Assembly: GCF_029024945.1 (NCBI RefSeq) | Contig: NZ_CP118976.1 | Coordinates: 682,001 to 746,000 of the forward strand | Source of the DNA: Staphylococcus succinus | GTDB taxonomy: Bacteria; Bacillota; Bacilli; Staphylococcales; Staphylococcaceae | DNA: 64,000 nt | Reading direction: 5' to 3' | In this document: positions 25,062 through 34,582 of the stretch, one piece after another | Layout: each line of letters starts with the position of its first letter | Numbering within the stretch: the stretch's first letter is position 1 | Translations under genes and position numbers: made by a program | The notes under the pieces: model-generated | The model's database searches: none | What the model saw: the letters and a program-made list of their open reading frames with translations, nothing else | What the model was told of the DNA's origin: nothing

Positions 25062-25102
25062 AAAAAACGTAACATTCCACAATGACGAATGTTACGTTTT
25101 TT
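25062..25102. terminator. Bidirectional terminator sarV/MFS gene
   Basis: A perfect 16-bp stem (25062-25077 with 25087-25102) with A and T runs on either side, placed between two convergent genes. Confidence 0.92.
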
Positions 25103-25103
25103 G

Positions 25104-26309
25104 TTACGCATTGATGTGTTTCACTTTTCTACCATGTACAAGGAAGTATATAATCATTGTAATTGCTACAATAATTGCCATTATAGCGTAGAGTTGAGCA
25201 TATGAAACCGATGAAGTTGCAAATCCAAGTACATATGGACCAAATCCTAAACCTAAATCTAAACCAATAAAATAGGTTGATGTAGCAATACCATATTTAG
25301 CTGGTGGAGATACTTTTATGGCGATAGCTTGCATACATGATGAAATGTTGCCATAACCAGCGCCTAATAACAAACCAGCAAGAATGAGAGTCCAACCATT
25401 ACTTGTGACACTGAGTGCAATGAATGTTAAAAATAAGAATATGAACGCTGGATAAGCAACCACATTTTCATTTTTTTGATCCATCAGACGACCGGCAATT
25501 GGACGAGTAATTAGTGATGCAATTGCATAAAATATAAAGAAATAACTAGAAAGTGTTACTAAGTTAATTTCTTGTGCAAAAAATTGTAAAAATGTAAGTA
25601 TTGATGAGTAAGTTAATCCAGATATTAGCATAATTACAGCTACAGGCACCGCTTCTTTTGCAATGTAGTTGCTTAGATTGAATTTTTTACTTGGTGCTTT
25701 TTCAATAGCATCTTGATTCGAAATGATGTCAAATTGAAGGTTAACAAAGAACGATATGATTAGGCTTACTACCCCACAAATAAGGCAAATAGAAAATAAT
25801 AGTTTTATTGGAAATGTATTAATAAGTAATAGGCCAAAGAAAGGACCAATTGCTGCACCAATAACTAGACTTAATGAGAATAAACTAATGCCCTCACTTT
25901 TTCTTTCAGGTGGTGTAACATAAGCGGCAATGGTACCAGTAGCAGTAGTTGTTACACCAGTAGCAATACCATTAATTAATCGAGTAAACATAAGTAAAGC
26001 CAATGACCCTTCTATAAAGTAAAATAGTTGGGTGATGACTAATAGAGCTAAACCGATAAGCAATATACGCTTAGGTCCTACTTTATTGACATATTTTCCT
26101 GTTGCGAAACGACCAATTAAGGAGCCAATAATAAAGAGTCCGGATACTAAACCAGCTACACTATCTGAAACATTGTATTCGGATTTAGTATAACTAGCAA
26201 TAATGACTATGAGTAGATACATACATAGATAAACTAAAAAATTTGTAATAAAGTTAATGTTAAAGCTTTTAGTCCATATGGGCGCTTTAACTGTTTGTGA
26301 TTGGTTCAT
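25104..26309 (-). CDS. MFS transporter
   Basis: About 401 residues and 12 predicted membrane helices. The loop 2-3 motif GRFATGKYVNKVGPKRILLIG is the major-facilitator motif A, and a central cytoplasmic loop separates two six-helix halves. It belongs to the drug/H+ antiporter or sugar-efflux-like branch; the substrate is not deducible. The frame runs further upstream into marR, but GGAGG at the marR end and the spacing place the start at 26309, 1 base after the marR stop codon. Cotranscription with a MarR regulator is typical of inducible exporters. Confidence 0.85.
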   Translation of the reverse strand: MNQSQTVKAPIWTKSFNINFITNFLVYLCMYLLIVIIASYTKSEYNVSDSVAGLVSGLFIIGSLIGRFATGKYVNKVGPKRILLIGLALLVITQLFYFIEGSLALLMFTRLINGIATGVTTTATGTIAAYVTPPERKSEGISLFSLSLVIGAAIGPFFGLLLINTFPIKLLFSICLICGVVSLIISFFVNLQFDIISNQDAIEKAPSKKFNLSNYIAKEAVPVAVIMLISGLTYSSILTFLQFFAQEINLVTLSSYFFIFYAIASLITRPIAGRLMDQKNENVVAYPAFIFLFLTFIALSVTSNGWTLILAGLLLGAGYGNISSCMQAIAIKVSPPAKYGIATSTYFIGLDLGLGFGPYVLGFATSSVSYAQLYAIMAIIVAITMIIYFLVHGRKVKHINA

Positions 26310-26310
26310 G

Positions 26311-26745
26311 TCATGCTTCCTCCATTTTTGATATTTGTTCATGAATTGATTGAATGGTTGTAATTGCTTCATCTAATTGTGATGAAGATAGATTCGTATG
26401 TTTAACAATATCATCTTGTACGGTTTCGATACGTTGAGTAATATTATCGAATAATATTTTTCCATCTTCAGATAACGTTAATATTTTTTCACGTTTATCT
26501 ATACCTTGTTCTATTGTGAGTAAAGATTTTTCAGAAAGAATTTTTAAAATTTTCCGTGTAGTCGGTTTCTCTATTGCACGTCGTTTTGAAATTTGTACTA
26601 GAGTTGTTGGGCCATTATATGCGAGGTCTTTTAATACTAACCATTGTGCAGGATATACTTCGAATTCATCAAAGATAGGTTGTAATAATTTTATATAGGG
26701 TCTATAAACAGCAGTTAAGTGGTTGAAGAAGTCTTTTGTATACAT
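26311..26745 (-). CDS. MarR-family transcriptional regulator
   Basis: A 144-residue winged-helix dimer. YPAQWLVLKDLAYNGPTTLVQISKRRAIEKPTTRKILKIL holds the helix-turn-helix, and the wing contains GIDKREKILTLSEDG. The start follows GGAGGTTCAC. It is the first gene of a two-gene operon with the MFS exporter. A palindrome (26762-26778) between promoter and start suggests autorepression relieved by a small-molecule ligand, the usual MarR logic. Confidence 0.9.
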   Translation of the reverse strand: MYTKDFFNHLTAVYRPYIKLLQPIFDEFEVYPAQWLVLKDLAYNGPTTLVQISKRRAIEKPTTRKILKILSEKSLLTIEQGIDKREKILTLSEDGKILFDNITQRIETVQDDIVKHTNLSSSQLDEAITTIQSIHEQISKMEEA

Positions 26746-26761
26746 GTGAACCTCCGAAAGT

Positions 26762-26778
26762 AGTTAGCTTTGCTAACT
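26762..26778. promoter_or_regulatory. Putative MarR operator
   Basis: Perfect inverted repeat AGTTAGC-ttt-GCTAACT located between the predicted -10 box and the marR start codon. Confidence 0.55.
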
Positions 26779-26795
26779 TAATTTGTAACAATATT

Positions 26796-26824
26796 ATTGT
26801 AATCCTTTTTTTGTAATAAAGCAA
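26796..26824 (-). promoter_or_regulatory. Promoter of the marR-MFS operon
   Basis: On the minus strand TTGCTT (26824-26819) and TACAAT (26801-26796) with exactly 17 bases between them. Confidence 0.6.
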
Positions 26825-26993
26825 TAGGAGATTACGAAGAAGGGGCGATGGGTAAATAATAGACAACGTAAAATTTTTAATTAGGATTATTCAGCAAGGG
26901 CTAATTCTAATTTCTAAAAGCGGTTGAAACAGGTAATACATTGCGCAGTTTGGTAATATGGAACTGTAAACAAACGTTAAGGGGCCACTTACT

Positions 26994-27755
26994 ATGCAAA
27001 ACTTAAAATTAGATCACATTATCCATTATGTTCATCAATTAAATGACTTTAAATACCCAGGGCATTTATTCACTTTACACCAAGGGGGTCAACATGTAAG
27101 ATTAGGTACTTTTAATCGATTAGCTTACCTAAACAATGCCTATATTGAACTATTAGATGTATTTAAGCCTGAGATATTACAAAAAGTTATAAAGTCTGAC
27201 GAAGGGCGCGTTTCTTTTCCATCAAAAATAGTACAAGATAATTATAAACAAGGGGTAAAGACATTAGCGTTTCGTACGCAAGATATTGAGCAGTTGAAGA
27301 GGGATTTAGAAAACCGAAATATAGAAGTGATTGGACCAGTAAACATGCAGAGAGAGAATAAAAAGGGCGATAAAACATCTTGGAAATTATTGTATATTGC
27401 TGATCCAGATTATAGAGTTAAACCTCCCTTTTTCATACAGTGGAATGAACGTGAAGAAGTGAGAAATAAAAAAATAGCGCCTTTCCAACAAAAAGAATTT
27501 AGTGTGAAAGGTATTGAATTATATAGTACAGAACGCGCACATACTGTAAAGAAATGGCAAGAATGGTTTGATATGACAATCATTAGCGAATCAGCCACAG
27601 AGACAGTATTAAAATTAAAAGCAGATGATATAACATATCGTATATTGGATGGAGAGTACTCTGGTTATAAATCTATTGTGATCAAAGATACGTTAACAAC
27701 ATCGCCTTATACGCTCATCATAAGAGGCGTGAGTTATCGTTTTGAAGCTGATTAA
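26994..27755 (+). CDS. VOC-superfamily (glyoxalase-like) protein
   Basis: A 253-residue protein with the glyoxalase-like fold. LDHIIHYVHQL at the start and FTLHQGGQHVRLGTFNRLAYLNNAYIELLDV form the first beta-alpha module, with His and Glu ligands of the VOC metal site. The second half (GIELYSTERAHTVKKWQEWFD) is a second module. Staphylococcal relatives are annotated only as VOC/glyoxalase-like hydrolases. The ribosome binding site is TAAGGGG. Its stop codon overlaps the end of a convergent small gene by four bases. Confidence 0.75.
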   Translation: MQNLKLDHIIHYVHQLNDFKYPGHLFTLHQGGQHVRLGTFNRLAYLNNAYIELLDVFKPEILQKVIKSDEGRVSFPSKIVQDNYKQGVKTLAFRTQDIEQLKRDLENRNIEVIGPVNMQRENKKGDKTSWKLLYIADPDYRVKPPFFIQWNEREEVRNKKIAPFQQKEFSVKGIELYSTERAHTVKKWQEWFDMTIISESATETVLKLKADDITYRILDGEYSGYKSIVIKDTLTTSPYTLIIRGVSYRFEAD

Positions 27756-28003
27756 TAGATATAAACATAAGCGCTATGTGCAATAATAAAAATGTGTATC
27801 AAAGAAATAATTAATGTTAAAATAGTTAAATAAGTTGAGAATTTATTCGTGCGCAATAATAATAGATATATTGTTAGAATAAAAGTTAATGCCGCAAACA
27901 AAATCCTTAAACTAAGATATGAAATGGTAAGGGTTTGACCTAAAGAATGAATCACAAAGATAACGTTTATAATTAATAGTAGACTAAGAATAAAAATGCG
28001 CAT
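27752..28003 (-). CDS. Small hydrophobic membrane protein
   Basis: An 83-residue, almost entirely hydrophobic protein with about three membrane helices (residues 2-19, 28-50, 57-80). The frame is open much further upstream, but AGAGGT seven bases before the ATG at 28003 identifies the start. Family not recognised. Its 3' end overlaps the VOC gene tail by four bases. Confidence 0.6.
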   Translation of the reverse strand: MRIFILSLLLIINVIFVIHSLGQTLTISYLSLRILFAALTFILTIYLLLLRTNKFSTYLTILTLIISLIHIFIIAHSAYVYIY

Positions 28004-28123
28004 GTTAAATACCTCTTTTTTTACTTTTATTATAGTATAGCAAATCAATGGTTTATATGTGAAAGAATGAGTCAAGCAATGTATAATATTAATGTACTGT
28101 AAGATAAAGGAGATATCAGTTTT

Positions 28124-29374
28124 ATGGAAAAGATGAATATCACAAATCAAGAACATGATGCATTTGTTAAAGCTCATCCTCAAGGTGATTTATTACAATT
28201 GACTAAATGGGCGGAAACAAAAAAACTAACTGGATGGTATTCAAAGCGTATTGCAGTTGGGGAAGCGGGAGAAATCGTTGGAGTGGCACAACTTTTATTT
28301 AAAAAAGTGCCTAAACTACCTTATACGCTATGTTATATATCTAGAGGTTTTGTTACTGATTATAGTAACAAACTTGCACTAGAATCACTTTTAGAATATG
28401 CGATGCAAATTGCTAAAGAAGAAAAAGCTTATGCAATTAAAATTGACCCTAATGTTGAAGTAGACGAAGGCGCGGATGCATTAACAAATCTACGAGCGCT
28501 AGGTTTCAAGCATAAAGGCTTTAAAGAAGGACTATCAAAAGATTACATTCAGCCAAGAATGACGATGATTACACCAATCGAAAAAGACGATGAAGCGTTG
28601 ATTCAAAGCTTTGAAAGACGTAACCGTTCTAAAGTTAGATTGGCATTAAAACGTGGTACTACTATAGAGCGTTCGAATAGAGAAGGCTTAAAAACATTTG
28701 CAAACTTGATGCAGATTACGGGTGAACGAGATGGTTTCTTAACACGAGATATTAGCTATTTCCAAAATATATATGATGCGCTTCATCCAGACGGTGATGC
28801 GGAACTATTTTTAGTTAAGCTTCAACCGAAACCAGTTTTAAATGACTTGAGACAGGATTTAGCAGATTTAGAACTTGAAAAAGCTAAATTAGCTGATAAA
28901 AAGCAAGATAAAAAAACGTTAAATAAAATTAATGATGCTGAACAAAAAATGAATAAAACTGCAGAACTTATAAAAGAAATGGAAGCATTAGAAGCAAAAC
29001 ATCCTGAAGGTATCTATTTATCTGGAGCGTTATTGACGTTTGCAGGCAATAAAGCATATTATTTATATGGTGCTTCATCCAATGAATATCGTGAGTTTTT
29101 ACCGAATCACCATATGCAATTTGCTATGATGCAGTTTGCTAGAGAACATGGAGCGACAACATATGATTTTGGTGGCACAGATAATAATCCTGACAAAGAT
29201 TCAGATCATTATGGATTATGGACTTTTAAAAAGGTTTGGGGTACTTATTTAAGTGAAAAAATTGGAGAATTTGATTATGTTTTAAACAAACCTCTCTATC
29301 AAATCATTGAAAACGTTAAGCCTAAGTTAACAAAAGCTAAAGTTAAAATTTCGCGCAAGTTAAAACGTAAATAA
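28124..29374 (+). CDS. femX: Lipid II:glycine glycyltransferase FmhB/FemX
   Basis: A 416-residue FemABX-family enzyme that adds the first glycine of the pentaglycine bridge to the Lys of lipid II, using glycyl-tRNA; it is essential in S. aureus. Two GNAT-like subdomains are visible (TKWAETKKLTGWYSKRIAV..., and EGIYLSGALLTFAGNKAYYLYGASSNEYR...). They are separated by a helical arm at about residues 245-290 with heptad-like Leu/Lys/Glu content, thought to bind tRNA. The sequence ends in KVKISRKLKRK. GGAGAT precedes the ATG. The arm is a few residues shorter than the S. aureus form as I recall it. Confidence 0.93.
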   Translation: MEKMNITNQEHDAFVKAHPQGDLLQLTKWAETKKLTGWYSKRIAVGEAGEIVGVAQLLFKKVPKLPYTLCYISRGFVTDYSNKLALESLLEYAMQIAKEEKAYAIKIDPNVEVDEGADALTNLRALGFKHKGFKEGLSKDYIQPRMTMITPIEKDDEALIQSFERRNRSKVRLALKRGTTIERSNREGLKTFANLMQITGERDGFLTRDISYFQNIYDALHPDGDAELFLVKLQPKPVLNDLRQDLADLELEKAKLADKKQDKKTLNKINDAEQKMNKTAELIKEMEALEAKHPEGIYLSGALLTFAGNKAYYLYGASSNEYREFLPNHHMQFAMMQFAREHGATTYDFGGTDNNPDKDSDHYGLWTFKKVWGTYLSEKIGEFDYVLNKPLYQIIENVKPKLTKAKVKISRKLKRK

Positions 29375-29663
29375 TACATTATAAAATAAAGACAAACATT
29401 TTACCTATTAAGTTTTTTAATAGTATACCTCCTATGTTAAAGACGGTAAGTGATTCAGACTTACTCATATTTATTGGTACATAGAATGGGTTACTAAAAA
29501 AGCGTAATAGGTTTTTTTGATGAGGAAAATAATTATTATTAGTATATTATATAAATTTTTTATCATTGTGTTTTTATAGAATTATTAGAATATAGATATT
29601 TTAGTAATTCAACTTATGGTAAATTGATTATATGATATGAAAGTGGGAGAGAGGAATGAGGGA
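29375..29663. other. Intergenic region femX-RND gene
   Basis: AT-rich; no clear hairpin terminator and no ORF. An in-frame ATG at 29637 exists, but the ribosome binding site fits the later start at 29664. Confidence 0.3.
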
Positions 29664-32600
29664 ATGATTAAAAAGTTATTGCAATTTTCATTGGGAAATA
29701 AATTTGCGATTTTCTTAATGGTATTACTTGTCATTTTAGGAGGGGTATATTCAAGTTCGAAAATGAAACTTGAACTATTGCCAGATGTTGAACCCCCTAT
29801 GATTAAAGTGCAAACAATGCTTCCGGGAGCGACGCCAGAAACAGTAAAAGAAGAAGTAAGTGACAAGATTGATAATCAAGTGAGGTCTATGGCTAATGTT
29901 AAAAGCGTTAGCGCACAATCTATTCAAAATGCATCTATCATTTCTGTAGAATATGAAGAAGGCGTAGATTTAGATAATGTTGAAAATGAATTAAAAAAAG
30001 AAATTGATAAAATTAAATTTAAAGAAGAAGTAGATGACCCCGAGTTAAGTAGAAGTTCTATGAATGCTTTTCCTATTGTTGCATATTCATTTACGATGAA
30101 AGGTGATCATTTAAGAGATACTACGAGTAATCTTAAAAACCATTTACTTCCTAAACTCCAAACGATAAATGGTGTCCAAAATGCGCAACTTAATGGCCAA
30201 ACAACAAGGGAAGTATCAATTAACTTTGATCAAGATAAACTTGAACAAACGGGAATGACTGCTGACGGCGTTCAACAATATTTGAAAAGTGCTACGAGCC
30301 AGACACCATTAGGGCTTTTCCAATTTAATAAAACAGAAAAATCTGTTGTTGTTGATGGGCAATTTGCGTCTGTAAGTGCATTAAAACAATTAAGTATTCC
30401 AATTCAAGCAGGTGCAGGTGCTCAGTCACAAGGGGAAAGTGAAGTACAGGACGCGCCAAATTCCTCTGTTCAGGGACCATCTTCTAGTAATAGCGGTAAA
30501 GCTGTTAAATTAAGCGATATTGCTACAGTGACTATAGGAGATGAACGTACATCAATATCTAAAACAAATGGGAAAGATGCAGTTAATGTACAAGTAATTA
30601 AGGCACAAGATGCGAATACAGTACAAGTTGCTAAAGATACCAAGAAAGAAATAGCACAGTTTGTAAAAGATAATCCTAATATGGTGGCCACTAAAGTTAT
30701 GGATACGGCAAAACCTATTGAAGATTCAATTTATACAATGATAGAAAAAGCAGTTTTAGGAACTATTTTTGCAATCATCGTAATTTTATTATTTTTAAGA
30801 AATATTAGAACAACTGCCATTTCAATTGTATCTATACCAATGTCGATACTTATAGCTATGGTTGCATTGAAGTTGTGCAATGTATCATTAAATATTTTAA
30901 CACTTGGCGCTTTGACTATTGCCATTGGTCGAGTTATTGATGACTCAATTGTAGTAGTAGAAAATATTTATAGACGGTTATCGCAACAAGACGAAAGGTT
31001 AACAGGAGACGCGTTAATAGTAAGTGCAACAAATGAAGTGTTTAAACCAATCATGTCATCAACAATTGTAACCATCATTGTGTTTTTACCTTTAGCATTT
31101 GTAACAGGATCAGTTGGTGAAATGTTTAGGCCGTTTGCTTTAGCCATTGCGTTTAGTCTGTTAGCTTCACTACTTGTTTCAATTACGATTGTACCTGCGT
31201 TGAGTGCGACATTATTTAAGAACGGTATTAAACAACGTAAAGCAACTTCATTAGGAAGAGTAGGCAGAAACTATAAAAGTGTATTGAAATGGTCATTAAA
31301 CCATAAGTGGTTTGTGATTATTGTGAGTACCTTGATTTTATTATTGAGTATTGGATTAGGCGCTGCTAAGCTAGGAACGAGTTTTATTTCAACAGGTTCA
31401 GATAAATATATGGCTTTGACCTATACTCCAGAACCAGGGGAAACAAAACAAAGCGTACTCAAGCATGCGAAAGAAATTCAAGGCTACTTAAATGACAAAA
31501 GCAAAGTGGAAACTGTGCAGTATTCTGTTGGTGGTGCGACGCCAACAGATCCTACCGGTAATTCTAAGAGTTTAGCGCTTATGGTTGAATATCAATCTGA
31601 CACACCTCACTTTGATGAAGAGCCAGATAAAGTATTAAAACATATAAAAAAATACAATCATCCAGGTGAGTGGTCGAATCAAGACATGGGTACAGGTGGT
31701 AATAATAATGAATTGAAAGTTACCGTTAGTGGACCGTCATTAAATGCGATAAAAGGAACATTAAATAAAATAGAAGATAATATGAAAGCTATAAAAGGGA
31801 TAGCTAATGTTAAATCTGATTTATCACAAACCTATGACCAATATAATATTAAAGTAGATCAAAACAAAGCGTCTAACTATGGATTATCAGCTTCACAGTT
31901 AGCTATGACTTTAAATCAAAACACACCTGAAGATAGTATAACTACTGTGAAAGAGCATGGTAAATCAATAAATGTAAAAATTAAAAAAAATCAAGAAACA
32001 CATTGGACTCAAAACAAATTAGAACAAACAGAATTAAAAACACCAACGGGAAATACTATCGTATTAAGCGATATTGCTCATCTAGAAATGTCGACTACAC
32101 CAAACAAAATAAATACTAAAGCAGGTGATTACGCAGCGACAGTTTCAGCAAAAGTAACAAATGATGATGTTGGTGGAACATCACAAAAAGTCATGACTAA
32201 AGTGGACAACATGGATAAACCAAGCAATGTAAAAACCAACGTTGGCGGTGCAAATGAAGATATTACTAAGGCGATTACTCAGCTAGCAGTGGCAATGTTA
32301 GCAGCAATCATCATTGTTTACTTAGTACTCGTATTAACATTTAAAGGCCCATTAGCGCCATTAACAATTCTATTCTCATTACCGTATACAATTATAGGTG
32401 TCGTTATAGCACTTATTCTGACCGGTGAAACGATTTCAGTACCAAGTATGATAGGTATGCTAATGTTGATAGGTATTGTCGTGACGAATGCAATTGTACT
32501 CGTAGACAGAGTAATTAATCAGCAACAACAAGGTATGGATATGCAAGCAGCATTATTAGAGGCGGGTGCCACACGTATTAGACCTATTTTAATGACTGCA

Positions 32601-32795
32601 CTAGCAACCATTGGTGCCTTATCACCAATGCTATTTGGTGAAAGCAGTTCGATTATAATATCAAAAGGAATGGCAGCCACTGTTGTAGGCGGACTTATTT
32701 CCTCTACGTTATTAACATTAATAGTCGTACCAGTGATTTATGAAATACTATTTACTTTGAAAGGTAAGTTGATAAACAAGAGAAAGTATAAGTAA
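29664..32795 (+). CDS. RND-family (AcrB-like) efflux transporter
   Basis: About 1043 residues with the RND plan: one N-terminal helix, a large extracellular loop (about 35-350), a cluster of six helices, a second large loop (about 555-860) and a final helix cluster. GRVIDDSIVVVENIYRR carries the paired Asp of helix 4 that relay protons, and GMLMLIGIVVTNAIVLVDRV is its counterpart in the second half. A low-complexity Gln/Ser/Gly stretch lies near residues 255-285. It corresponds to the SA2056-type pump of S. aureus. There is no membrane-fusion partner gene, as usual in Gram-positives. Substrates are not known from sequence. Confidence 0.9.
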   Translation: MIKKLLQFSLGNKFAIFLMVLLVILGGVYSSSKMKLELLPDVEPPMIKVQTMLPGATPETVKEEVSDKIDNQVRSMANVKSVSAQSIQNASIISVEYEEGVDLDNVENELKKEIDKIKFKEEVDDPELSRSSMNAFPIVAYSFTMKGDHLRDTTSNLKNHLLPKLQTINGVQNAQLNGQTTREVSINFDQDKLEQTGMTADGVQQYLKSATSQTPLGLFQFNKTEKSVVVDGQFASVSALKQLSIPIQAGAGAQSQGESEVQDAPNSSVQGPSSSNSGKAVKLSDIATVTIGDERTSISKTNGKDAVNVQVIKAQDANTVQVAKDTKKEIAQFVKDNPNMVATKVMDTAKPIEDSIYTMIEKAVLGTIFAIIVILLFLRNIRTTAISIVSIPMSILIAMVALKLCNVSLNILTLGALTIAIGRVIDDSIVVVENIYRRLSQQDERLTGDALIVSATNEVFKPIMSSTIVTIIVFLPLAFVTGSVGEMFRPFALAIAFSLLASLLVSITIVPALSATLFKNGIKQRKATSLGRVGRNYKSVLKWSLNHKWFVIIVSTLILLLSIGLGAAKLGTSFISTGSDKYMALTYTPEPGETKQSVLKHAKEIQGYLNDKSKVETVQYSVGGATPTDPTGNSKSLALMVEYQSDTPHFDEEPDKVLKHIKKYNHPGEWSNQDMGTGGNNNELKVTVSGPSLNAIKGTLNKIEDNMKAIKGIANVKSDLSQTYDQYNIKVDQNKASNYGLSASQLAMTLNQNTPEDSITTVKEHGKSINVKIKKNQETHWTQNKLEQTELKTPTGNTIVLSDIAHLEMSTTPNKINTKAGDYAATVSAKVTNDDVGGTSQKVMTKVDNMDKPSNVKTNVGGANEDITKAITQLAVAMLAAIIIVYLVLVLTFKGPLAPLTILFSLPYTIIGVVIALILTGETISVPSMIGMLMLIGIVVTNAIVLVDRVINQQQQGMDMQAALLEAGATRIRPILMTALATIGALSPMLFGESSSIIISKGMAATVVGGLISSTLLTLIVVPVIYEILFTLKGKLINKRKYK

Positions 32796-32805
32796 TGACA
32801 TAATG

Positions 32806-32842
32806 AAAGGCATGGGTATCGATAAAATACCCATGCCTTTTT
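32806..32842 (+). terminator. Terminator after the RND gene
   Basis: Perfect 14-bp stem AAAGGCATGGGTAT/ATACCCATGCCTTT, 7-base loop, T tail. Confidence 0.9.
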
Positions 32843-32855
32843 GTATAAATAAAAA

Positions 32856-32883
32856 GTACAGAAATAAATTACTATTTCTGTAC
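32856..32883 (-). terminator. Terminator for the minus-strand membrane protein gene
   Basis: Perfect 11-bp stem GTACAGAAATA/TATTTCTGTAC with a 6-base loop; on the minus strand a TTTTTATTT tract follows. Confidence 0.8.
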
Positions 32884-32904
32884 TGATACATATACTGTTT
32901 AATT

Positions 32905-33222
32905 TTAATATAACACTAAAGATAAAATAACATATATTACAAATAATATAACACTCATTATGTTTAAAATATTTACAGCTTTTTGATCTTTTTTGCCGTA
33001 TTTAAAAGCAGTTATTTCTACATTCCCAACAATGAGTATGAGTATAACAAATACCCACCAATTTAATGCAGGGAAGGATAACGTTGTAATAGCTACAACA
33101 AATAATAAAAGCAAAGCCATGATTATACGTAAAATACGGGTTATAATCGTATTCAATTTAAATATACTTATGTAACTGACGATTAAATATAATATGGGTA
33201 AAAAGATAAGATACAATTGCAT
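32905..33222 (-). CDS. Small membrane protein
   Basis: A 105-residue protein with four predicted helices (about residues 3-20, 29-50, 55-70 and 84-104) and a short basic loop FKYGKKDQK. It has an AAAGGATG ribosome binding site and its own terminator. I do not recognise a functional family; similar small membrane proteins are conserved among staphylococci. Confidence 0.65.
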   Translation of the reverse strand: MQLYLIFLPILYLIVSYISIFKLNTIITRILRIIMALLLLFVVAITTLSFPALNWWVFVILILIVGNVEITAFKYGKKDQKAVNILNIMSVILFVIYVILSLVLY

Positions 33223-33289
33223 TAAATGACATCCTTTCTATATTCGTTCTTAATCTTAGCATGTAAATTTTTTGTTGACTAGGATGTTA

Positions 33290-33463
33290 TTAGTGTTCTT
33301 TTTGACTAATTTCTGAACGCACTTCAGCAATTTCTTGTTCTATATCTTCAAGTTGGCGTAATAATGGGTCAACTTGCTGGTTGACGGACTCTCTTTTTTC
33401 TAAATCGCCTTGTAATCTTACGTAGTCATGTTTAAGTTCAGCTAATTTTTCATTTAAATCCAT
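33290..33463 (-). CDS. Small coiled-coil protein (57 aa)
   Basis: A short gene with start MDLNEKLAELKHDY and end SEISQKEH. The whole chain is heptad-rich (Leu/Ile at a/d positions with Glu, Lys, Gln, Arg) apart from a QQVDP break near residue 30, suggesting a two-helix antiparallel hairpin. The ribosome binding site AAAGGAG is 9 bases before the ATG. It is conserved in staphylococci as I recall, with no assigned function. The overall pattern resembles SlyX-like small proteins, but that is only an analogy. Confidence 0.7.
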   Translation of the reverse strand: MDLNEKLAELKHDYVRLQGDLEKRESVNQQVDPLLRQLEDIEQEIAEVRSEISQKEH

Positions 33464-33598
33464 TATAACGTACTCCTTTATCGATACAGTGAAAACTGTA
33501 GTATTTTAATAAAGTATAACACGAAATTGAACGCTTCTAAAATAGCGAAGAAATATGTTAATATATGAAAATAGAATGAAAACGAAAGAAGGATTATT

Positions 33599-34507
33599 GT
33601 GACACAACAATTTATCATAATTATTTTACTCATCGCATTAGGTTATGCACTTAAAAGAATTAATTATTTTAAGGCTAACGATAGTCAAGTCTTTTCAACG
33701 TTAGTTCTCAACGTCACACTTCCTTCTCTTGTGATAGTGAATTTAAATAAAGCGGATTTAGATGTGTCTCTTTCTATATTGCCTATTATGATGATTTTAT
33801 ACGGCGTTCTAGCAAAGGTGATAGTAATTTGGTTATTTGTAAAATATGATAATCAAATTAGAGGAACAACGGGTATGATGATGGCTTCTTTGAACATAGG
33901 TTTGTTTGCATATCCACTTGTTGAAGCAATTTGGCCAAAAACTGGCATGATATATTTTGGTATGGCAGATATTGGTGGAGCGATTATTATGTTTGGTGTT
34001 ACTTATTTTGTGGGGAGTTATTTTAGTAGTGCAGGGGATAGTTTTGATTTTAAATATTTAGGTAAAAATTTAGTGAAATCAGTCCCTTTAATGACTTATA
34101 TCACAATGTTTATTTTAAATATGCTTAATATTCATTTTCCGGCACCAGTGATTGATTTCTTCTCTGTGTTATCTAGTGCAAATATGCCATTATCAATGAT
34201 ACTACTAGGATTAATGTTGAATTTCAGTATTGATAAAAGATTTTTACCTATTGCAATGAAATATTTAGCTATTCATTATGGGCTGGGTATTACGATAGGT
34301 TTACTTGTTCATTTCTTTTTACCTGTGGACAATCAAATGATTAAAACAACATTGCAAGTTGCATGGTTATTACCGGTAGGTGTAGCAATTATTCCATATT
34401 CTATTCAATTTAAATATAAAACATTGCCACTTGTTGGGATGGTCACAAACTTAACGATAGTGATAAGTATTGTTATATTGTATATATACCAAGCATTGTT
34501 TGTATAG
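33599..34507 (+). CDS. AEC-family transporter
   Basis: A 302-residue membrane protein with about ten helices in two inverted five-helix halves, of the auxin efflux carrier/malate permease family. The LNVTLPSLVIVNL segment (helix-break region) and SSANMPLSMILLGLMLN with the conserved Asn/Pro crossing region are characteristic. GTG start with GAAGGA. Members export or import dicarboxylates or other organic anions; the substrate is unknown. Single gene with a terminator. Confidence 0.82.
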   Translation: MTQQFIIIILLIALGYALKRINYFKANDSQVFSTLVLNVTLPSLVIVNLNKADLDVSLSILPIMMILYGVLAKVIVIWLFVKYDNQIRGTTGMMMASLNIGLFAYPLVEAIWPKTGMIYFGMADIGGAIIMFGVTYFVGSYFSSAGDSFDFKYLGKNLVKSVPLMTYITMFILNMLNIHFPAPVIDFFSVLSSANMPLSMILLGLMLNFSIDKRFLPIAMKYLAIHYGLGITIGLLVHFFLPVDNQMIKTTLQVAWLLPVGVAIIPYSIQFKYKTLPLVGMVTNLTIVISIVILYIYQALFV

Positions 34508-34582
34508 CATGACTTAATATTAATGATTAAAGTATAGTTGAAATGTAATTTTCGCAAATCCATGATGGTTAAATAAAACATA

